Below, piece by piece: positions 42,472 through 51,221 of a stretch of DNA of 64,000 nt. The stretch lies in NCBI GenBank assembly GCA_013373425.1, contig JABXHW010000004.1, positions 1 through 64,000 of the forward strand, given 5' to 3'. Positions within the stretch are counted from its first letter, which is position 1. Each line of letters starts with the position of its first letter. The notes below the pieces were generated by a model. It had not been told where the DNA came from, did not search any database, and saw nothing but the letters and a program-made list of their open reading frames with translations. A program made the position numbers and the translations under genes. Source of the stretch: Flavobacteriia bacterium (lineage in GTDB: Bacteria > Bacteroidota > Bacteroidia > Flavobacteriales > Schleiferiaceae).

Positions 42472-42940
42472 ATTCATTCTTCCACTTCTCGCGCTCGTAG
42501 CAATTTCGTGTGGACAAGACGAAATCTACAACGAGTATGTTCACATTCCTGAAAACGGTTGGAACAAGGATAGTGTCATCCATTTTGATGTCATCGTGAG
42601 CGATACATCTGTATACTACGGTGTAGTGGTTCAGTTTCGTCACAACACGGATTATCCTTACCAGAACCTTTGGCTCAACCGCGAAATTTCTATCAACGGA
42701 GACAAAATGTACTCCGATCACGTTGACTATACACTCGGACTTCCCAACGGAGAATGGATTGGAGATGGCTTTGGAGCTCTCAAATCTCTTGAGATGCCCT
42801 ACAAGCGAAATGCACTCAGATTTAATACTCCTGGAACGTACAGATTCACCTTCGAACACGGCATGCGCGACGATGTATTGACCGGGCTCGAGGATTTTGG
42901 CATTCGCATCATCACTCTCACTGACGAAACCAATGGCTAA
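42458..42940 (+). CDS. gldH: Gliding motility lipoprotein GldH
   Basis: 160 aa. The ATG at 42458, inside the ricT 3' end, gives a lipoprotein signal (LLALVAISC); a longer frame from 42059 overlaps ricT and is rejected. Conserved GldH features: FRHNTDYPYQNLWL, LPNGEWIGDGFGALKSLEMPYK, GTYRFTFEHGMRDDVLTGLEDFGIRI. GldH is required for gliding in Flavobacterium johnsoniae and belongs to the envelope machinery linked to T9SS. The stop overlaps the PBP1A start by 8 bp. Confidence 0.93.
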   Translation: MRIARFILPLLALVAISCGQDEIYNEYVHIPENGWNKDSVIHFDVIVSDTSVYYGVVVQFRHNTDYPYQNLWLNREISINGDKMYSDHVDYTLGLPNGEWIGDGFGALKSLEMPYKRNALRFNTPGTYRFTFEHGMRDDVLTGLEDFGIRIITLTDETNG

Positions 42941-45242
42941 GAAAACGGAAAAGAAAAAGGACGACTACAGATTATATGTGAAGATCCTGTGGGGTCTATT
43001 TCTCATGCCTCCTCTCGTTTTGGCTGCATGTGTTCTTCTCGCTCGTTTTGGAGCGTTTGGCCCTCTGCCATCTACAGAAGACATTGCCAATCCAAAGAGT
43101 TATTTAGCGACTCAAATCATCTCCTCCGACAACGAGGTTTTGGGAACCTTTTTCCGTCAGAATAGAGTTCATGCCGAATTTGAAAATCTTCCAACTCACC
43201 TCGTTGAAGGTTTGATTGCTACTGAGGATGAGCGTTTTCGCGAGCATAGTGCTATCGACTTCCGTTCATTGGCTAGGGCAGTCGTGAAAGGTGGAAGTAA
43301 TGGAGGTGCATCTACACTTTCTCAGCAGTTGGCGAAACAGTTGTTTACCGACAATTTCGACAACGTAGGCATTCGTGAGCGTATCCAGCAAAAGTTTAAA
43401 GAATGGGTGATTGCTACTCAACTTGAGAAGCAGTACACGAAGGATGAGATTATCGTTCTTTATCTAAATCAATTCGACTTCCTATACGATGCTGTGGGTA
43501 TTCATTCAGCTGCCCTAACGTATTTCAATTGTCCACCCGACAGCCTTAAAATTCATCAAAGTGCGCTGTTGATTGGAATGGTGAAAAACCCAGCGTTGTA
43601 CAATCCTGTCCGATTCGAGGAACGTGCGACCAACAGAAGAAATACGGTATTTGCTCAGATGGTCCGCAACGAGGTTATCACCCAAGAGGAAGCAGATTCA
43701 CTTTCACAACTTCCATTGGGGCTCGACTTCCACCGTTCATCACACACGCAAGGACCAGCGCCCTACTTCCGCGAACATGTTCGTTCGTTTATGGCAGATT
43801 GGGCAGCCAATCACAAAAAGCCAAATGGCGAACCTTATAATATCTACACCGACGGATTGAAGATTTACACGACCATAGATAGTCGTATGCAAGCCTATGC
43901 CGAAGAGTCGGTTCGCGAACACCTTTCAAATCTTCAAGACATCTTTTTCAAGGTTGATGGAAGCCGCTCTACGTTTCCTTTCCGCTTCTATAGTGGGAAT
44001 GCGCAGCAGCAGATAGATCAGCTTCTCACTCAGGCAATGAAGCAAACTCCTTTGTACAAGCGCCTCGACCGGCAAGGAGCATCCAGCGACAGCATTAACC
44101 GAGCTTTCAATACCCCTGTTGAACTGACCGTTTTCACTTGGGATGGTCCATTGGATACGGTGATGACACGCATGGATTCCATTCGATGGATGAAGAGTTT
44201 CTATCAAGCAGGGATGATGTCCATCGAACCTCAAACTGGATTTGTGAAAGTTTGGGTGGGTGGAAATGATTACCGCTTCTTCAAATACGACAATGTGGTT
44301 CAAGCTCGTCGTCAAGTAGGTTCTACCTTCAAGCCATTTGTATATGCAACGGCCATTGAACAGAAGCACTATTCACCTTGTATGGAGGTGCCAAATGTCT
44401 TGACCTGCATTGACCGTGGTCAATATGGTTTGATGCAAGATTGGTGTCCGGAGAACTCCGATGGCGACTATGGTGGAGTGGTCACTTTGAAGCAAGGTCT
44501 GGCTAAATCGATGAATACCATCACCACCTATTTGATGAAGCAGGTTGGTCCAATTCCTGTAATTCGCTTGGCACGCCGTATGGGCATTGAAGCCGACATT
44601 CCTGAAGTGCCTTCCATCGCCCTCGGGACGGTAGATTTGAGCGTTTACGAAATGGTAGGAAGCTACACCACCTTCGCCAATCGTGGCCGATACACCAAAC
44701 CGATTTTTATCACTCGAATTGAAGATAAAAATGGGGTAGTTCTCGCTGAATTCATGCCTGAGCAAGAGCGCGTCATGAGTGAAGAAAACGCCTATACCAT
44801 TGTCAACTTGATGACTGGCGTGACTCAATCGGGTACCGGCGTGAGATTGCGCACAACCAGTGCAAATTACCGCTACAATCACGCTACTGGATACCCTTGG
44901 GATTTCCAAAACGAAATTGCGGGTAAAACAGGAACCACTCAAAACCAAAGTGACGGATGGTTCATGGGCATGGTGCCGAATCTCATCACCGGAGTATGGA
45001 CCGGTTGTCAAGATCGAAGTGCTCACTTTGGAAGCATTACATACGGTCAAGGAGCAACAACGGCTCTTCCAATTTGGGCCAACTTTATGCGTCGTTGTTA
45101 CAACGACCCAGACCTCAATGTAAGTCAAGAGCCATTCCCAGAGCCGGAATATCCAATGACCATTGAGCTAAACTGTAACGAATACAGAAACACTCAGAAC
45201 TCCGGGTTTGACAGCAATACCGGAAGCGACGAGTTCAACTAA
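42933..45242 (+). CDS. Penicillin-binding protein 1A (bifunctional)
   Basis: 769 aa. Builds and cross-links peptidoglycan. A short cytoplasmic tail and one membrane helix (~22-45), a GT51 glycosyltransferase domain ([16 protein letters not shown] with catalytic Glu, [34 protein letters not shown]), and a transpeptidase domain with S464-T-F-K467, SMN and K665-T-G-T. The ATG at 42933 overlaps the gldH end; an earlier ATG (42897) lies inside gldH. The gldH-PBP1A order is usual in Flavobacteriia. Confidence 0.95.
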   Translation: MAKKTEKKKDDYRLYVKILWGLFLMPPLVLAACVLLARFGAFGPLPSTEDIANPKSYLATQIISSDNEVLGTFFRQNRVHAEFENLPTHLVEGLIATEDERFREHSAIDFRSLARAVVKGGSNGGASTLSQQLAKQLFTDNFDNVGIRERIQQKFKEWVIATQLEKQYTKDEIIVLYLNQFDFLYDAVGIHSAALTYFNCPPDSLKIHQSALLIGMVKNPALYNPVRFEERATNRRNTVFAQMVRNEVITQEEADSLSQLPLGLDFHRSSHTQGPAPYFREHVRSFMADWAANHKKPNGEPYNIYTDGLKIYTTIDSRMQAYAEESVREHLSNLQDIFFKVDGSRSTFPFRFYSGNAQQQIDQLLTQAMKQTPLYKRLDRQGASSDSINRAFNTPVELTVFTWDGPLDTVMTRMDSIRWMKSFYQAGMMSIEPQTGFVKVWVGGNDYRFFKYDNVVQARRQVGSTFKPFVYATAIEQKHYSPCMEVPNVLTCIDRGQYGLMQDWCPENSDGDYGGVVTLKQGLAKSMNTITTYLMKQVGPIPVIRLARRMGIEADIPEVPSIALGTVDLSVYEMVGSYTTFANRGRYTKPIFITRIEDKNGVVLAEFMPEQERVMSEENAYTIVNLMTGVTQSGTGVRLRTTSANYRYNHATGYPWDFQNEIAGKTGTTQNQSDGWFMGMVPNLITGVWTGCQDRSAHFGSITYGQGATTALPIWANFMRRCYNDPDLNVSQEPFPEPEYPMTIELNCNEYRNTQNSGFDSNTGSDEFN

Positions 45243-45256
45243 TAGAAAGCACAGCC

Positions 45257-45955
45257 ATGATTCGCAAAGTAGTATCTGGAGCAGAAGAAGCCATTCAAGG
45301 AATACAAGACGACATGACCGTCATGTTCGGCGGGTTCGGTCTATGTGGCATTCCTGAAAAAGCCATTGAGGCCATCCAAAACACAGGTGTGAAAGGCCTT
45401 ACTTGTATCTCAAACAATGCGGGTGTCGATGATTTTGGTTTGGGGTTGTTGCTTCAAACTCGTCAGATTAAAAAGATGATCTCCTCGTATGTTGGCGAGA
45501 ATGATGAATTCGAGCGTCAGATGTTGAGTGGTGAATTGGATGTAGAGCTCGTTCCTCAAGGGACACTAGCAGAGCGTTGTCGCGCTGCAGGTACCGGCAT
45601 TCCTGCTTTCTTCACCCCTGCAGGCTACGGAACTGAAGTGGCAGAAGGCAAGGAGGTTCGCGAGTTTAATGGCAAGCCTCACATTCTAGAGCACGCGTTC
45701 GAGGCAGAGTTTGCCTTTGTGAAAGCATGGAAAGGCGACGAAGCTGGAAACCTCATCTTTAAGGGAACAGCACGCAACTTCAACCCAATGATGGCTATGG
45801 CGGGTAAGATTACCGTTGCTGAAGTTGAAGAGCTTGTACCCGCAGGTCAACTCGACCCCAATGAAATCCACACACCAGGCATTTTCGTTCAACGTATTTT
45901 CGAAGGGAAGAACTACGAGAAGCGTATTGAGCAGAGAACGGTTAGACAGCGATAA
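45257..45955 (+). CDS. scoA: 3-oxoacid CoA-transferase subunit A
   Basis: 232 aa. Alpha subunit of succinyl-CoA:3-ketoacid CoA-transferase: [69 protein letters not shown]. Works with ScoB to activate acetoacetate. The normal partner is not next to it: scoB is 12 kb away on the other strand. Starts 14 nt after the PBP1A stop. Repeats begin just after its stop. Confidence 0.94.
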   Translation: MIRKVVSGAEEAIQGIQDDMTVMFGGFGLCGIPEKAIEAIQNTGVKGLTCISNNAGVDDFGLGLLLQTRQIKKMISSYVGENDEFERQMLSGELDVELVPQGTLAERCRAAGTGIPAFFTPAGYGTEVAEGKEVREFNGKPHILEHAFEAEFAFVKAWKGDEAGNLIFKGTARNFNPMMAMAGKITVAEVEELVPAGQLDPNEIHTPGIFVQRIFEGKNYEKRIEQRTVRQR

Positions 45956-45961
45956 GAGTTA

Positions 45962-45989
45962 CGGGTGACGAGTAGCGAGTGACGGGTAG
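45962..45989. repeat. 7-mer tandem array
   Basis: Four phased units CGGGTGA CGAGTAG CGAGTGA CGGGTAG, 7 nt after the scoA stop. Confidence 0.65.
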
Positions 45990-46136
45990 CGGAAGCGATT
46001 TCCGTGTCTTGAGATCGCACTCAGTTATAAGTAGTAAGCCGCTATTATATAGACATGTGATAGTGCTTTGCTCAATCATTTCGACGAATGCATTTGAGCT
46101 GAAGAAGTGTGCTCGGGAAACTGAAGGGGTGGGAGA
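45990..46136. other. Intergenic stretch left of the palindromic element
   Basis: No gene seen. Contains one TTCGACGAATG (46078-46088), a single copy of the half-site found as pairs at 59.3 and 62.5 kb, here without a second copy or a promoter at the right distance. Confidence 0.5.
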
Positions 46137-46334
46137 TGCTGCCCGGGGCGCGTACCCGCGTCCCCGTGATTAAGTTACGATACAGATCACCGTAAGCCGG
46201 AGGGTAAACGTTTACTTACGGCTACAAAAAAAGAATTGTGTGAATCACGCAGTTCCCTTCTGAGAAATTAAAATTCAATTTTCCTTTTCCGAACTTTTGA
46301 GTGGGGTCGCGGGAAGCGGCCCCCGGGGGCAGCA
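46137..46334. mobile_element. MITE-like element with ~30-bp imperfect terminal inverted repeats
   Basis: The left end (46137-46165, starting TGCTGCCCGGGGC) pairs with the right end (46303-46334, ending GGGGGCAGCA). Further nested palindromes lie inside: CGTGATT/AATCACG (46165-46171, 46243-46249), CCGTAAG/CTTACGG (46190-46196, 46215-46221) and GTAAACGTTTAC (46204-46215). It has no frame for a transposase. I saw no clear target duplication, so insertion is not proven. Confidence 0.55.
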
Positions 46335-46346
46335 ACGGGTAGTCAA

Positions 46347-46410
46347 GTGAGCTGGTGAGCTGGTCGTGCTAGTGAACTATTATGCTGGTCGGCTGGCTAA
46401 CCTAGTGATA
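46347..46410. repeat. 8-mer tandem array
   Basis: Phased units GTGAGCTG GTGAGCTG GTCGTGCT AGTGAACT ATTATGCT GGTCGGCT GGCTAACC, directly right of the palindromic element. Confidence 0.65.
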
Positions 46411-46420
46411 TGGTATCCCA

Positions 46421-46500
46421 CACACGCTCACACGTACCCCGGTCCGTACGACCGCACATGTACACGTCCTTACGTCCCCACTTCCCTACGTCTACACACC
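46421..46500. repeat. 8-mer tandem array overlapping the end of elaA
   Basis: Ten phased units, each close to C-(T/C)-x-ACG-x-(C/A), such as CACACGTA, CTTACGTC, CCCACTTC, CCTACGTC. Positions 46470-46500 lie inside the minus-strand acetyltransferase gene and encode its last residues and stop. The same word type occurs at 58941. Confidence 0.7.
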
Positions 46501-46934
46501 ATGTACCAATGTGGCAGCCCATCTTCCAAGAACTCCTCCCCTTCCTTGACAAATCCGTAGGACTCATAGAACTTGAGTAGATAGCTCTGCGCCATGATGC
46601 GGATTGGTTCGCCCCAATTGTCTAATACAAACTTCATGGATGCATCCATGGCTTCTCGCCCTATGCCTTTTCGGCGAGCGCGTTCAGCCGTAATCACTCG
46701 ACCAATGGACGGCTCTTTATAAATCTGACCAGGTGGTAACAAGCGCGTATAGGCAATAATTCCTTCGTCGTCGGTCATTATCAAGTGATAACTCGACTGA
46801 TCATGGTCGTCCAAATCGAGGTACGGACAATGTTGTTCTACCACAAAAACCTCTTGGCGAATTCTCAAAATGGCATAGAGCTCTTCCTTAGAGAGAGAAT
46901 CCCAATCCTTTATTACTAAGTTTGTATGGCTCAT
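46470..46934 (-). CDS. ElaA-like GNAT acetyltransferase
   Basis: 154 aa. ElaA family pattern: LYAILRIRQEVFVVEQHCPYLDLDDHDQSSYHL, AYTRLLPPG, IGRVITAERARRKGIGREAM (acetyl-CoA loop), YLLKFYESYGFVKEGEEFLEDGLPHWYM. The last ~8 residues (CRRREVGT) come from an 8-mer repeat array and lie beyond the normal end of the family (HWYMV-), so the array probably supplied a new C-terminus and stop. Divergent from the isomerase gene. Confidence 0.9.
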   Translation of the reverse strand: MSHTNLVIKDWDSLSKEELYAILRIRQEVFVVEQHCPYLDLDDHDQSSYHLIMTDDEGIIAYTRLLPPGQIYKEPSIGRVITAERARRKGIGREAMDASMKFVLDNWGEPIRIMAQSYLLKFYESYGFVKEGEEFLEDGLPHWYMVCRRREVGT

Positions 46935-46968
46935 GGAACGTGTGCTATCAGTACCGTATCAAAGTCGT

Positions 46969-46976
46969 ATTTTCGC
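46969..46976 (+). promoter_or_regulatory. -7 box (TATTTTCG)
   Basis: TATTTTCG lies 20 nt before the isomerase ATG, between the divergent elaA-like and isomerase genes. Confidence 0.5.
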
Positions 46977-46996
46977 CTCAAATCTACAAGGACTTC

Positions 46997-47983
46997 ATGA
47001 AGGACCTCATACAGGACTTTCCAAAGCATCTAAAAGATGCACTTTCTATAGCCGAGAATGCCCAGCTTCGCAGCCAGGGTATGCGTCCAGCGAATATTCT
47101 AATTACAGGATTGGGCGGATCGGGCATTGGTGCGACCATCGTTAAAGATCTTTGCGAAAGCACTGCCCGACTTCCTATCGCTATCAACAAAGGGTATTCT
47201 GTGCCACATTGGGTAGGCGCAGAAACATTGATGATTGCATCAAGCTATAGCGGAAATACAGAGGAAACCTTAGAGGCTTCTCAAAAGGGCCTAGAGTATG
47301 GTGCGATGATGGCTGCCATTACCAGCGGAGGAACACTCAAGCAGCTCTGCGAGGAGCGTGGATTGAACCATATCGTTATCCCAAGCGGTAACCCACCACG
47401 ATCTATGCTGGGATATTCCTTCGTTCAACTCTTCCGTATTCTTTCCAACTACGACGTTCAAACCCCAGATTGGGCAACAGATATTGATGCTGCAGCAGAC
47501 TTTCTCGCAGCTCAACAAGAAGAAATTAAGGCTGAGGCGAAGAAGCTGGCAAAAGCAGTAGAAGGTAAACTGCTTGTAACTTATGCGACCAACGGACTTG
47601 CAGGTGTGGCAACCAGATGGCGTCAGCAATACAACGAGAACGCTAAAATTTTAGGATGGGATGCTTCTATTCCTGAAATGAACCACAACGAACTCGTTGG
47701 ATGGGCCGGTGGCTCAGACGAAATTGCCGTCTTCATTCTGCGTTCTGAAACTGAGCATGATCGCAACTCCATTCGCGCAAATAAGGTGGCAGAAATTCTA
47801 TCAGAAAAGACACCACACGTTCATTCCATTACAGCGAAAGGAGACACAGAAATTGCTCGTGTGCTCTCCCTCATTCACCTAGGTGACTGGCTTTCCTATT
47901 ATTTATCTGTGCAAAATGGCGCGGACATCATGGATATTGACGTAATTGAATCATTGAAAGAACATCTCAAAAGCTTCTCCTAA
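46997..47983 (+). CDS. Phosphoglucose/phosphomannose isomerase (SIS type)
   Basis: 328 aa. Interconverts glucose-6-P or mannose-6-P with fructose-6-P. Two SIS domains: ILITGLGGSGIGATIVKDL, MIASSYSGNTEETLEA, and PEMNHNELVGW with the catalytic Glu/His, as in the bifunctional PGI/PMI of archaea and Bacteroidota. The ATG at 46997 follows the promoter at 46969; the in-frame upstream ATG at 46922 lies across the promoter. The stop overlaps the next start (TAATG). Confidence 0.92.
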   Translation: MKDLIQDFPKHLKDALSIAENAQLRSQGMRPANILITGLGGSGIGATIVKDLCESTARLPIAINKGYSVPHWVGAETLMIASSYSGNTEETLEASQKGLEYGAMMAAITSGGTLKQLCEERGLNHIVIPSGNPPRSMLGYSFVQLFRILSNYDVQTPDWATDIDAAADFLAAQQEEIKAEAKKLAKAVEGKLLVTYATNGLAGVATRWRQQYNENAKILGWDASIPEMNHNELVGWAGGSDEIAVFILRSETEHDRNSIRANKVAEILSEKTPHVHSITAKGDTEIARVLSLIHLGDWLSYYLSVQNGADIMDIDVIESLKEHLKSFS

Positions 47984-48558
47984 TGATTCAACGCTCTCTG
48001 TTCGTGCTCTTTTTTCTTGTGTCAACTATGGCTTCAGGCCAAGAAAATCAAGAAGAAGAGAATGCTGATAGCGTCATTTCATATCCTTCTGTTCTTCTTG
48101 GCGGAAATATCCAACTCAACGGAGAACAAGCGCTAGACGAATATCTCTACCTCGTTTCTGGAAGCGTCAATGGTGGTTACTTCGTGACCGAAAACCTGCT
48201 TATCGGCGCTGAAACTGTCCTCACCTTCGGCCCAACCTCTCGCTACTATGAAGCGGTACCCATCGTTCGTTGGTATCACACATTGAATGAGCACGATCGC
48301 ATGTATGCAGGCCTACGAGGTGGATATGGCTGGGGTACCGACATATCGGTATTCAACGGCTCTAAGAAGGGTCGATATGCCTGGCTATGGGGAGGTCGAT
48401 TGGGGTACCTGAGTATGGTGGGTCCTAACGTTGGACTTGATATCTTTGCATTTTACAATCAACGAAATAGCGCGAGCCAACGTCAGGATGGCTTCTTCAC
48501 AAGTCCATCCATGACATCCAATTTCGGATTAGGTCTTGGGCTGCAAGTGTTTCTCTAA
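47983..48558 (+). CDS. Outer-membrane beta-barrel protein
   Basis: 191 aa. A signal peptide (to MASGQ) and short amphipathic strands (YPSVLLGGNIQLNG, GSVNGGYFVTENLLIGAETVLTFGP, GLRGGYGWGTDISVF, GRLGYLSMVGPNVGLDIFAFYNQR, GLGLGLQVFL with terminal-region aromatic/Leu end). Looks like an 8-strand barrel of unknown role. Coupled at both ends (TAATG) to the isomerase and lipB. Confidence 0.8.
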   Translation: MIQRSLFVLFFLVSTMASGQENQEEENADSVISYPSVLLGGNIQLNGEQALDEYLYLVSGSVNGGYFVTENLLIGAETVLTFGPTSRYYEAVPIVRWYHTLNEHDRMYAGLRGGYGWGTDISVFNGSKKGRYAWLWGGRLGYLSMVGPNVGLDIFAFYNQRNSASQRQDGFFTSPSMTSNFGLGLGLQVFL

Positions 48559-49256
48559 TGCGCACCGTTCAATTTGAAGATTTAGGCACAGCCGACTACA
48601 AAGAAACCTGGGACTATCAGGAAAAGCTCTTTGATGAGATTGTGCAGACTAAGTCGAGCAACCGAAAGTTGCCCGAAGAGGAACAAACACCCACGCAAGA
48701 CAAGCTGCTTTTCGTTCATCATCCACACGTGTATACCTTAGGTAAAAGCGGAAAAGTGGAACATCTGCTTATCGATGAGCAGAAAATGAAGGAGGAGGGA
48801 ATCGATTGGTATAAAATCAACCGCGGAGGCGATATTACTTATCACGGTCCGGGCCAATTGGTGGGCTATCCAATCTTTGATCTCGATCAGCACTTCACCG
48901 ATATTCACAAATACCTACGCTATCTAGAAGAAGCCATCATTAGAACCATGGCTGAGTATGGTCTTGAAGGCACACGCAGCGATGGCGAAACTGGGGTATG
49001 GCTAGATGTTGGAACTCCAAAAGCACGGAAAATCTGCGCAATGGGCGTTCGCGCTAGTCGATGGGTGACCATGCACGGCTTTGCCTTCAATGTAAATGTG
49101 GATCTGAAGTACTTCGACTATATCGTTCCTTGTGGTATCACCGATAAGGCGGTCACTTCCATGCATCTTGAACTAGGCTATGCCCCCGACATGGATGAAA
49201 TTAAAGCCAAGGTGAAAAAGCACTTGGCCGACTTGTTTACCATCCAGTATCAATAG
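48558..49256 (+). CDS. lipB: Octanoyl-[ACP]:protein N-octanoyltransferase
   Basis: 232 aa. Transfers octanoate from ACP to lipoyl domains, the first step of lipoate synthesis. LipB signature RGGDITYHGPGQLVGYPIFDL, GKSGKVEHLL, MGVRASRWVTMHGFAFNVNVDLKYFDYIVPCGI with the catalytic Cys (IVPCGI) and the Lys region. Coupled upstream to the barrel gene. Its last 20 bp overlap the end of the serine hydrolase gene on the other strand. Confidence 0.95.
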   Translation: MRTVQFEDLGTADYKETWDYQEKLFDEIVQTKSSNRKLPEEEQTPTQDKLLFVHHPHVYTLGKSGKVEHLLIDEQKMKEEGIDWYKINRGGDITYHGPGQLVGYPIFDLDQHFTDIHKYLRYLEEAIIRTMAEYGLEGTRSDGETGVWLDVGTPKARKICAMGVRASRWVTMHGFAFNVNVDLKYFDYIVPCGITDKAVTSMHLELGYAPDMDEIKAKVKKHLADLFTIQYQ

Positions 49257-50403
49257 GGTTCTCCTCAAACTTCTGAGTGTAATCACGCACCATCTGCTCT
49301 ACCACAATCGGCACACGCATTTCTTGGTTTGAAATTGGACTATCATCTCTTCCCAAGCGAACTAGCACGGCGTCGAATTCTGGTAGCATGATGATATACT
49401 GACCATTCTTTCCGCGGAAATAGGAATAAGAAATTCCATCTGTTTCTCCTAGCCAGATTGAGCGGCTATAAAATGGAGTTGACAAAGGTGTGAAGTAATC
49501 CCGAACAGCAACACTATCAATAATTGATCGTCCGTTCCACTTTCCGTCATTGAGCAGTAATTGTCCCAGTCGAGCGAAATCGCGAGCATTGGAATTGAAG
49601 CAGCAATAGCATAGGATTTGTCGTTCACCATCTACATGCCACTCGGCATCATCCACTGCATTTAAAGGTGTCCACAACCACTTTTGAGCCATCTCCGACA
49701 AGGACTTCCCGGTGGCTTTTTCTAGCGCCATTCCAAGCAATTGTGTGGCCCCACTTTGATATTCATAGCGCTCTCCTGGCATCTCAGAAATCGGCACCTC
49801 GCCCATCATCAACCCAAAGACATCTTCTCCGTAGTACGCTTTGGCTGTGATGCCGAATGCGTGGGTATAGCTCTCATCCCAATCCAATCCTCCACGCATG
49901 AGCGATAAGTCGCCAAAGGTGAGCTGGTCTGCAAATTCACCTTTTAACTCTGGTAAGTATTTGATGACTTTCTCATCCCAGCCTCTCAACGTTCCGTTTT
50001 CTATGGCGATTTGTGTGAGCATCGCAGTGATGGTCTTTGCCATTGAGAAACTGTTCGTGCGGCTGGTCTCTGAATATCCTTCTGCGTACCACTCGTAAAT
50101 AAGTTGCTCTTCGCGAATGATCGCCACAGCAACCGTTCGATTATCATTTAAAACATTCCACGTCTCCTCAGAAGGATTCCACAAGACAGAGTCGAGATTC
50201 TGCACCCACGGTTTTGGGTTTTGTGCGTAAATCAAGTCGGTTTCAAAGTAATCCTTATCGTCGATGGTTGCAGAGTTCTCACCATTCAGATATGTCGCTC
50301 TTACTCCCTTAATCAAATACTCCATAGGGGATAATGACACCGCCCAAAGAATAAGAGCGAGCCCAAAGAGTACATAAATCGTTCTTTTGATTGTCTTGCG
50401 CAT
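49237..50403 (-). CDS. Serine hydrolase, class C beta-lactamase family
   Basis: 388 aa. I start it at the ATG giving RKTIKRTIYVLFGLALILWAV, a membrane anchor; the longer frame to 50568 adds 55 residues that overlap the divergent exonuclease promoter and gene. S120-M-A-K123 (SFSMAKTI) is the SxxK motif, and YEYQSGATQL holds the Tyr motif (Y-x-S). Such proteins include esterases and D-aminopeptidases as well as beta-lactamases, so the substrate is uncertain. Likely anchored in the periplasm. Confidence 0.9.
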   Translation of the reverse strand: MRKTIKRTIYVLFGLALILWAVSLSPMEYLIKGVRATYLNGENSATIDDKDYFETDLIYAQNPKPWVQNLDSVLWNPSEETWNVLNDNRTVAVAIIREEQLIYEWYAEGYSETSRTNSFSMAKTITAMLTQIAIENGTLRGWDEKVIKYLPELKGEFADQLTFGDLSLMRGGLDWDESYTHAFGITAKAYYGEDVFGLMMGEVPISEMPGERYEYQSGATQLLGMALEKATGKSLSEMAQKWLWTPLNAVDDAEWHVDGERQILCYCCFNSNARDFARLGQLLLNDGKWNGRSIIDSVAVRDYFTPLSTPFYSRSIWLGETDGISYSYFRGKNGQYIIMLPEFDAVLVRLGRDDSPISNQEMRVPIVVEQMVRDYTQKFEENPIDTGW

Positions 50404-50479
50404 AGGCTCAATTTCGGTAAAAACAGTGAGAGGAGGCAATTTGCATCGTGAGATTTCCACACTTTCAATCCCGCTTCGG

Positions 50480-50487
50480 TAAATTTG
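50480..50487 (+). promoter_or_regulatory. -7 box (TAAATTTG)
   Basis: A perfect TAnnTTTG match 16 nt before the exonuclease ATG. Confidence 0.5.
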
Positions 50488-50503
50488 ATGAAAGTCCTCA
50501 GCC

Positions 50504-51199
50504 ATGCAAAACATCCTCTTCCTCGATATTGAAACCGTTTCAGAAAAGCCCGACTTTGGCGAACTCACCGAAGAGTGGCAGAAGCTTTACGACGAGAAAA
50601 CACGATGGCAAAGAGGAGAAACCTCCCCTGATGAGTTCTACAATGAAAGAGCGGGAATTTTAGCCGAATTCGGTAAAGTGGTCTGTGTTAGCTTAGGCTA
50701 TTTCCGAGGCGTTGGCGCAGATCGCGAGTTCCGTGTAAAGAGTCTATTCAACCACGATGAAAAACTGATTCTCGGGGAACTGTCAGAGCTCTTATCACAG
50801 CACTTCAGCAACTACTTTCTCTGTGCTCACAACGGCAAGGAGTTCGACTTTCCTTACCTGGCAAGAAGGATGTTGATTCATGAAGTTACACTTCCAGGTC
50901 ACTTGAATATGGCCGGAAAGAAACCTTGGGAGATTCCACATCTCGACACCATGGAAATGTGGAAATTCGGGGACAGAAAGAATTTTACCTCCCTCAAATT
51001 ACTAGCGGCTCTGTTCGATATTCCAACCCCAAAGGATGATATCGATGGCTCGATGGTGGGCGAGGTCTATTGGAAAGACAATGACTTAGAGCGAATCGCA
51101 CGCTACTGCGAGAAAGATGTCATTACTCTAGCTCGCGTTTGGCAACGGTTTAATGGAGAGAAAGCGCTCACCGACGACGAAGTTGTTTCCGGAACTTAG
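50504..51199 (+). CDS. DnaQ-like 3'-5' exonuclease (PolB-type)
   Basis: 231 aa. ExoI motif FLDIETV (Asp8, Glu10), ExoII AHNGKEFDFPYLARR, and ExoIII region YCEKDVITLARVW. This is the stand-alone predicted PolB-type 3'-5' exonuclease/RNase H-like family common in Bacteroidota. Probably DNA or RNA end trimming; no partner was seen. Its 3' end lies 22 nt before the ABC ATPase gene. Confidence 0.9.
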   Translation: MQNILFLDIETVSEKPDFGELTEEWQKLYDEKTRWQRGETSPDEFYNERAGILAEFGKVVCVSLGYFRGVGADREFRVKSLFNHDEKLILGELSELLSQHFSNYFLCAHNGKEFDFPYLARRMLIHEVTLPGHLNMAGKKPWEIPHLDTMEMWKFGDRKNFTSLKLLAALFDIPTPKDDIDGSMVGEVYWKDNDLERIARYCEKDVITLARVWQRFNGEKALTDDEVVSGT

Positions 51200-51209
51200 T
51201 GCCTTCGCT

Positions 51210-51217
51210 TATCTTGC
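51210..51217 (+). promoter_or_regulatory. -7 box (TATCTTGC) at a possibly leaderless start
   Basis: TATCTTGC ends 4 nt before the ABC ATPase ATG, the same distance as in the bestrophin gene. Confidence 0.4.
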
Positions 51218-51221
51218 AGGC

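Noticed and set aside
44373-45128. 251-aa open frame on the minus strand
   Set aside because: Antisense to the transpeptidase domain of PBP1A; the plus-strand gene has all catalytic motifs.
46078-46088. Single TTCGACGAATG like the paired regulator half-site
   Set aside because: No second copy at 21 bp and no -7 box at the matching distance; probably chance.
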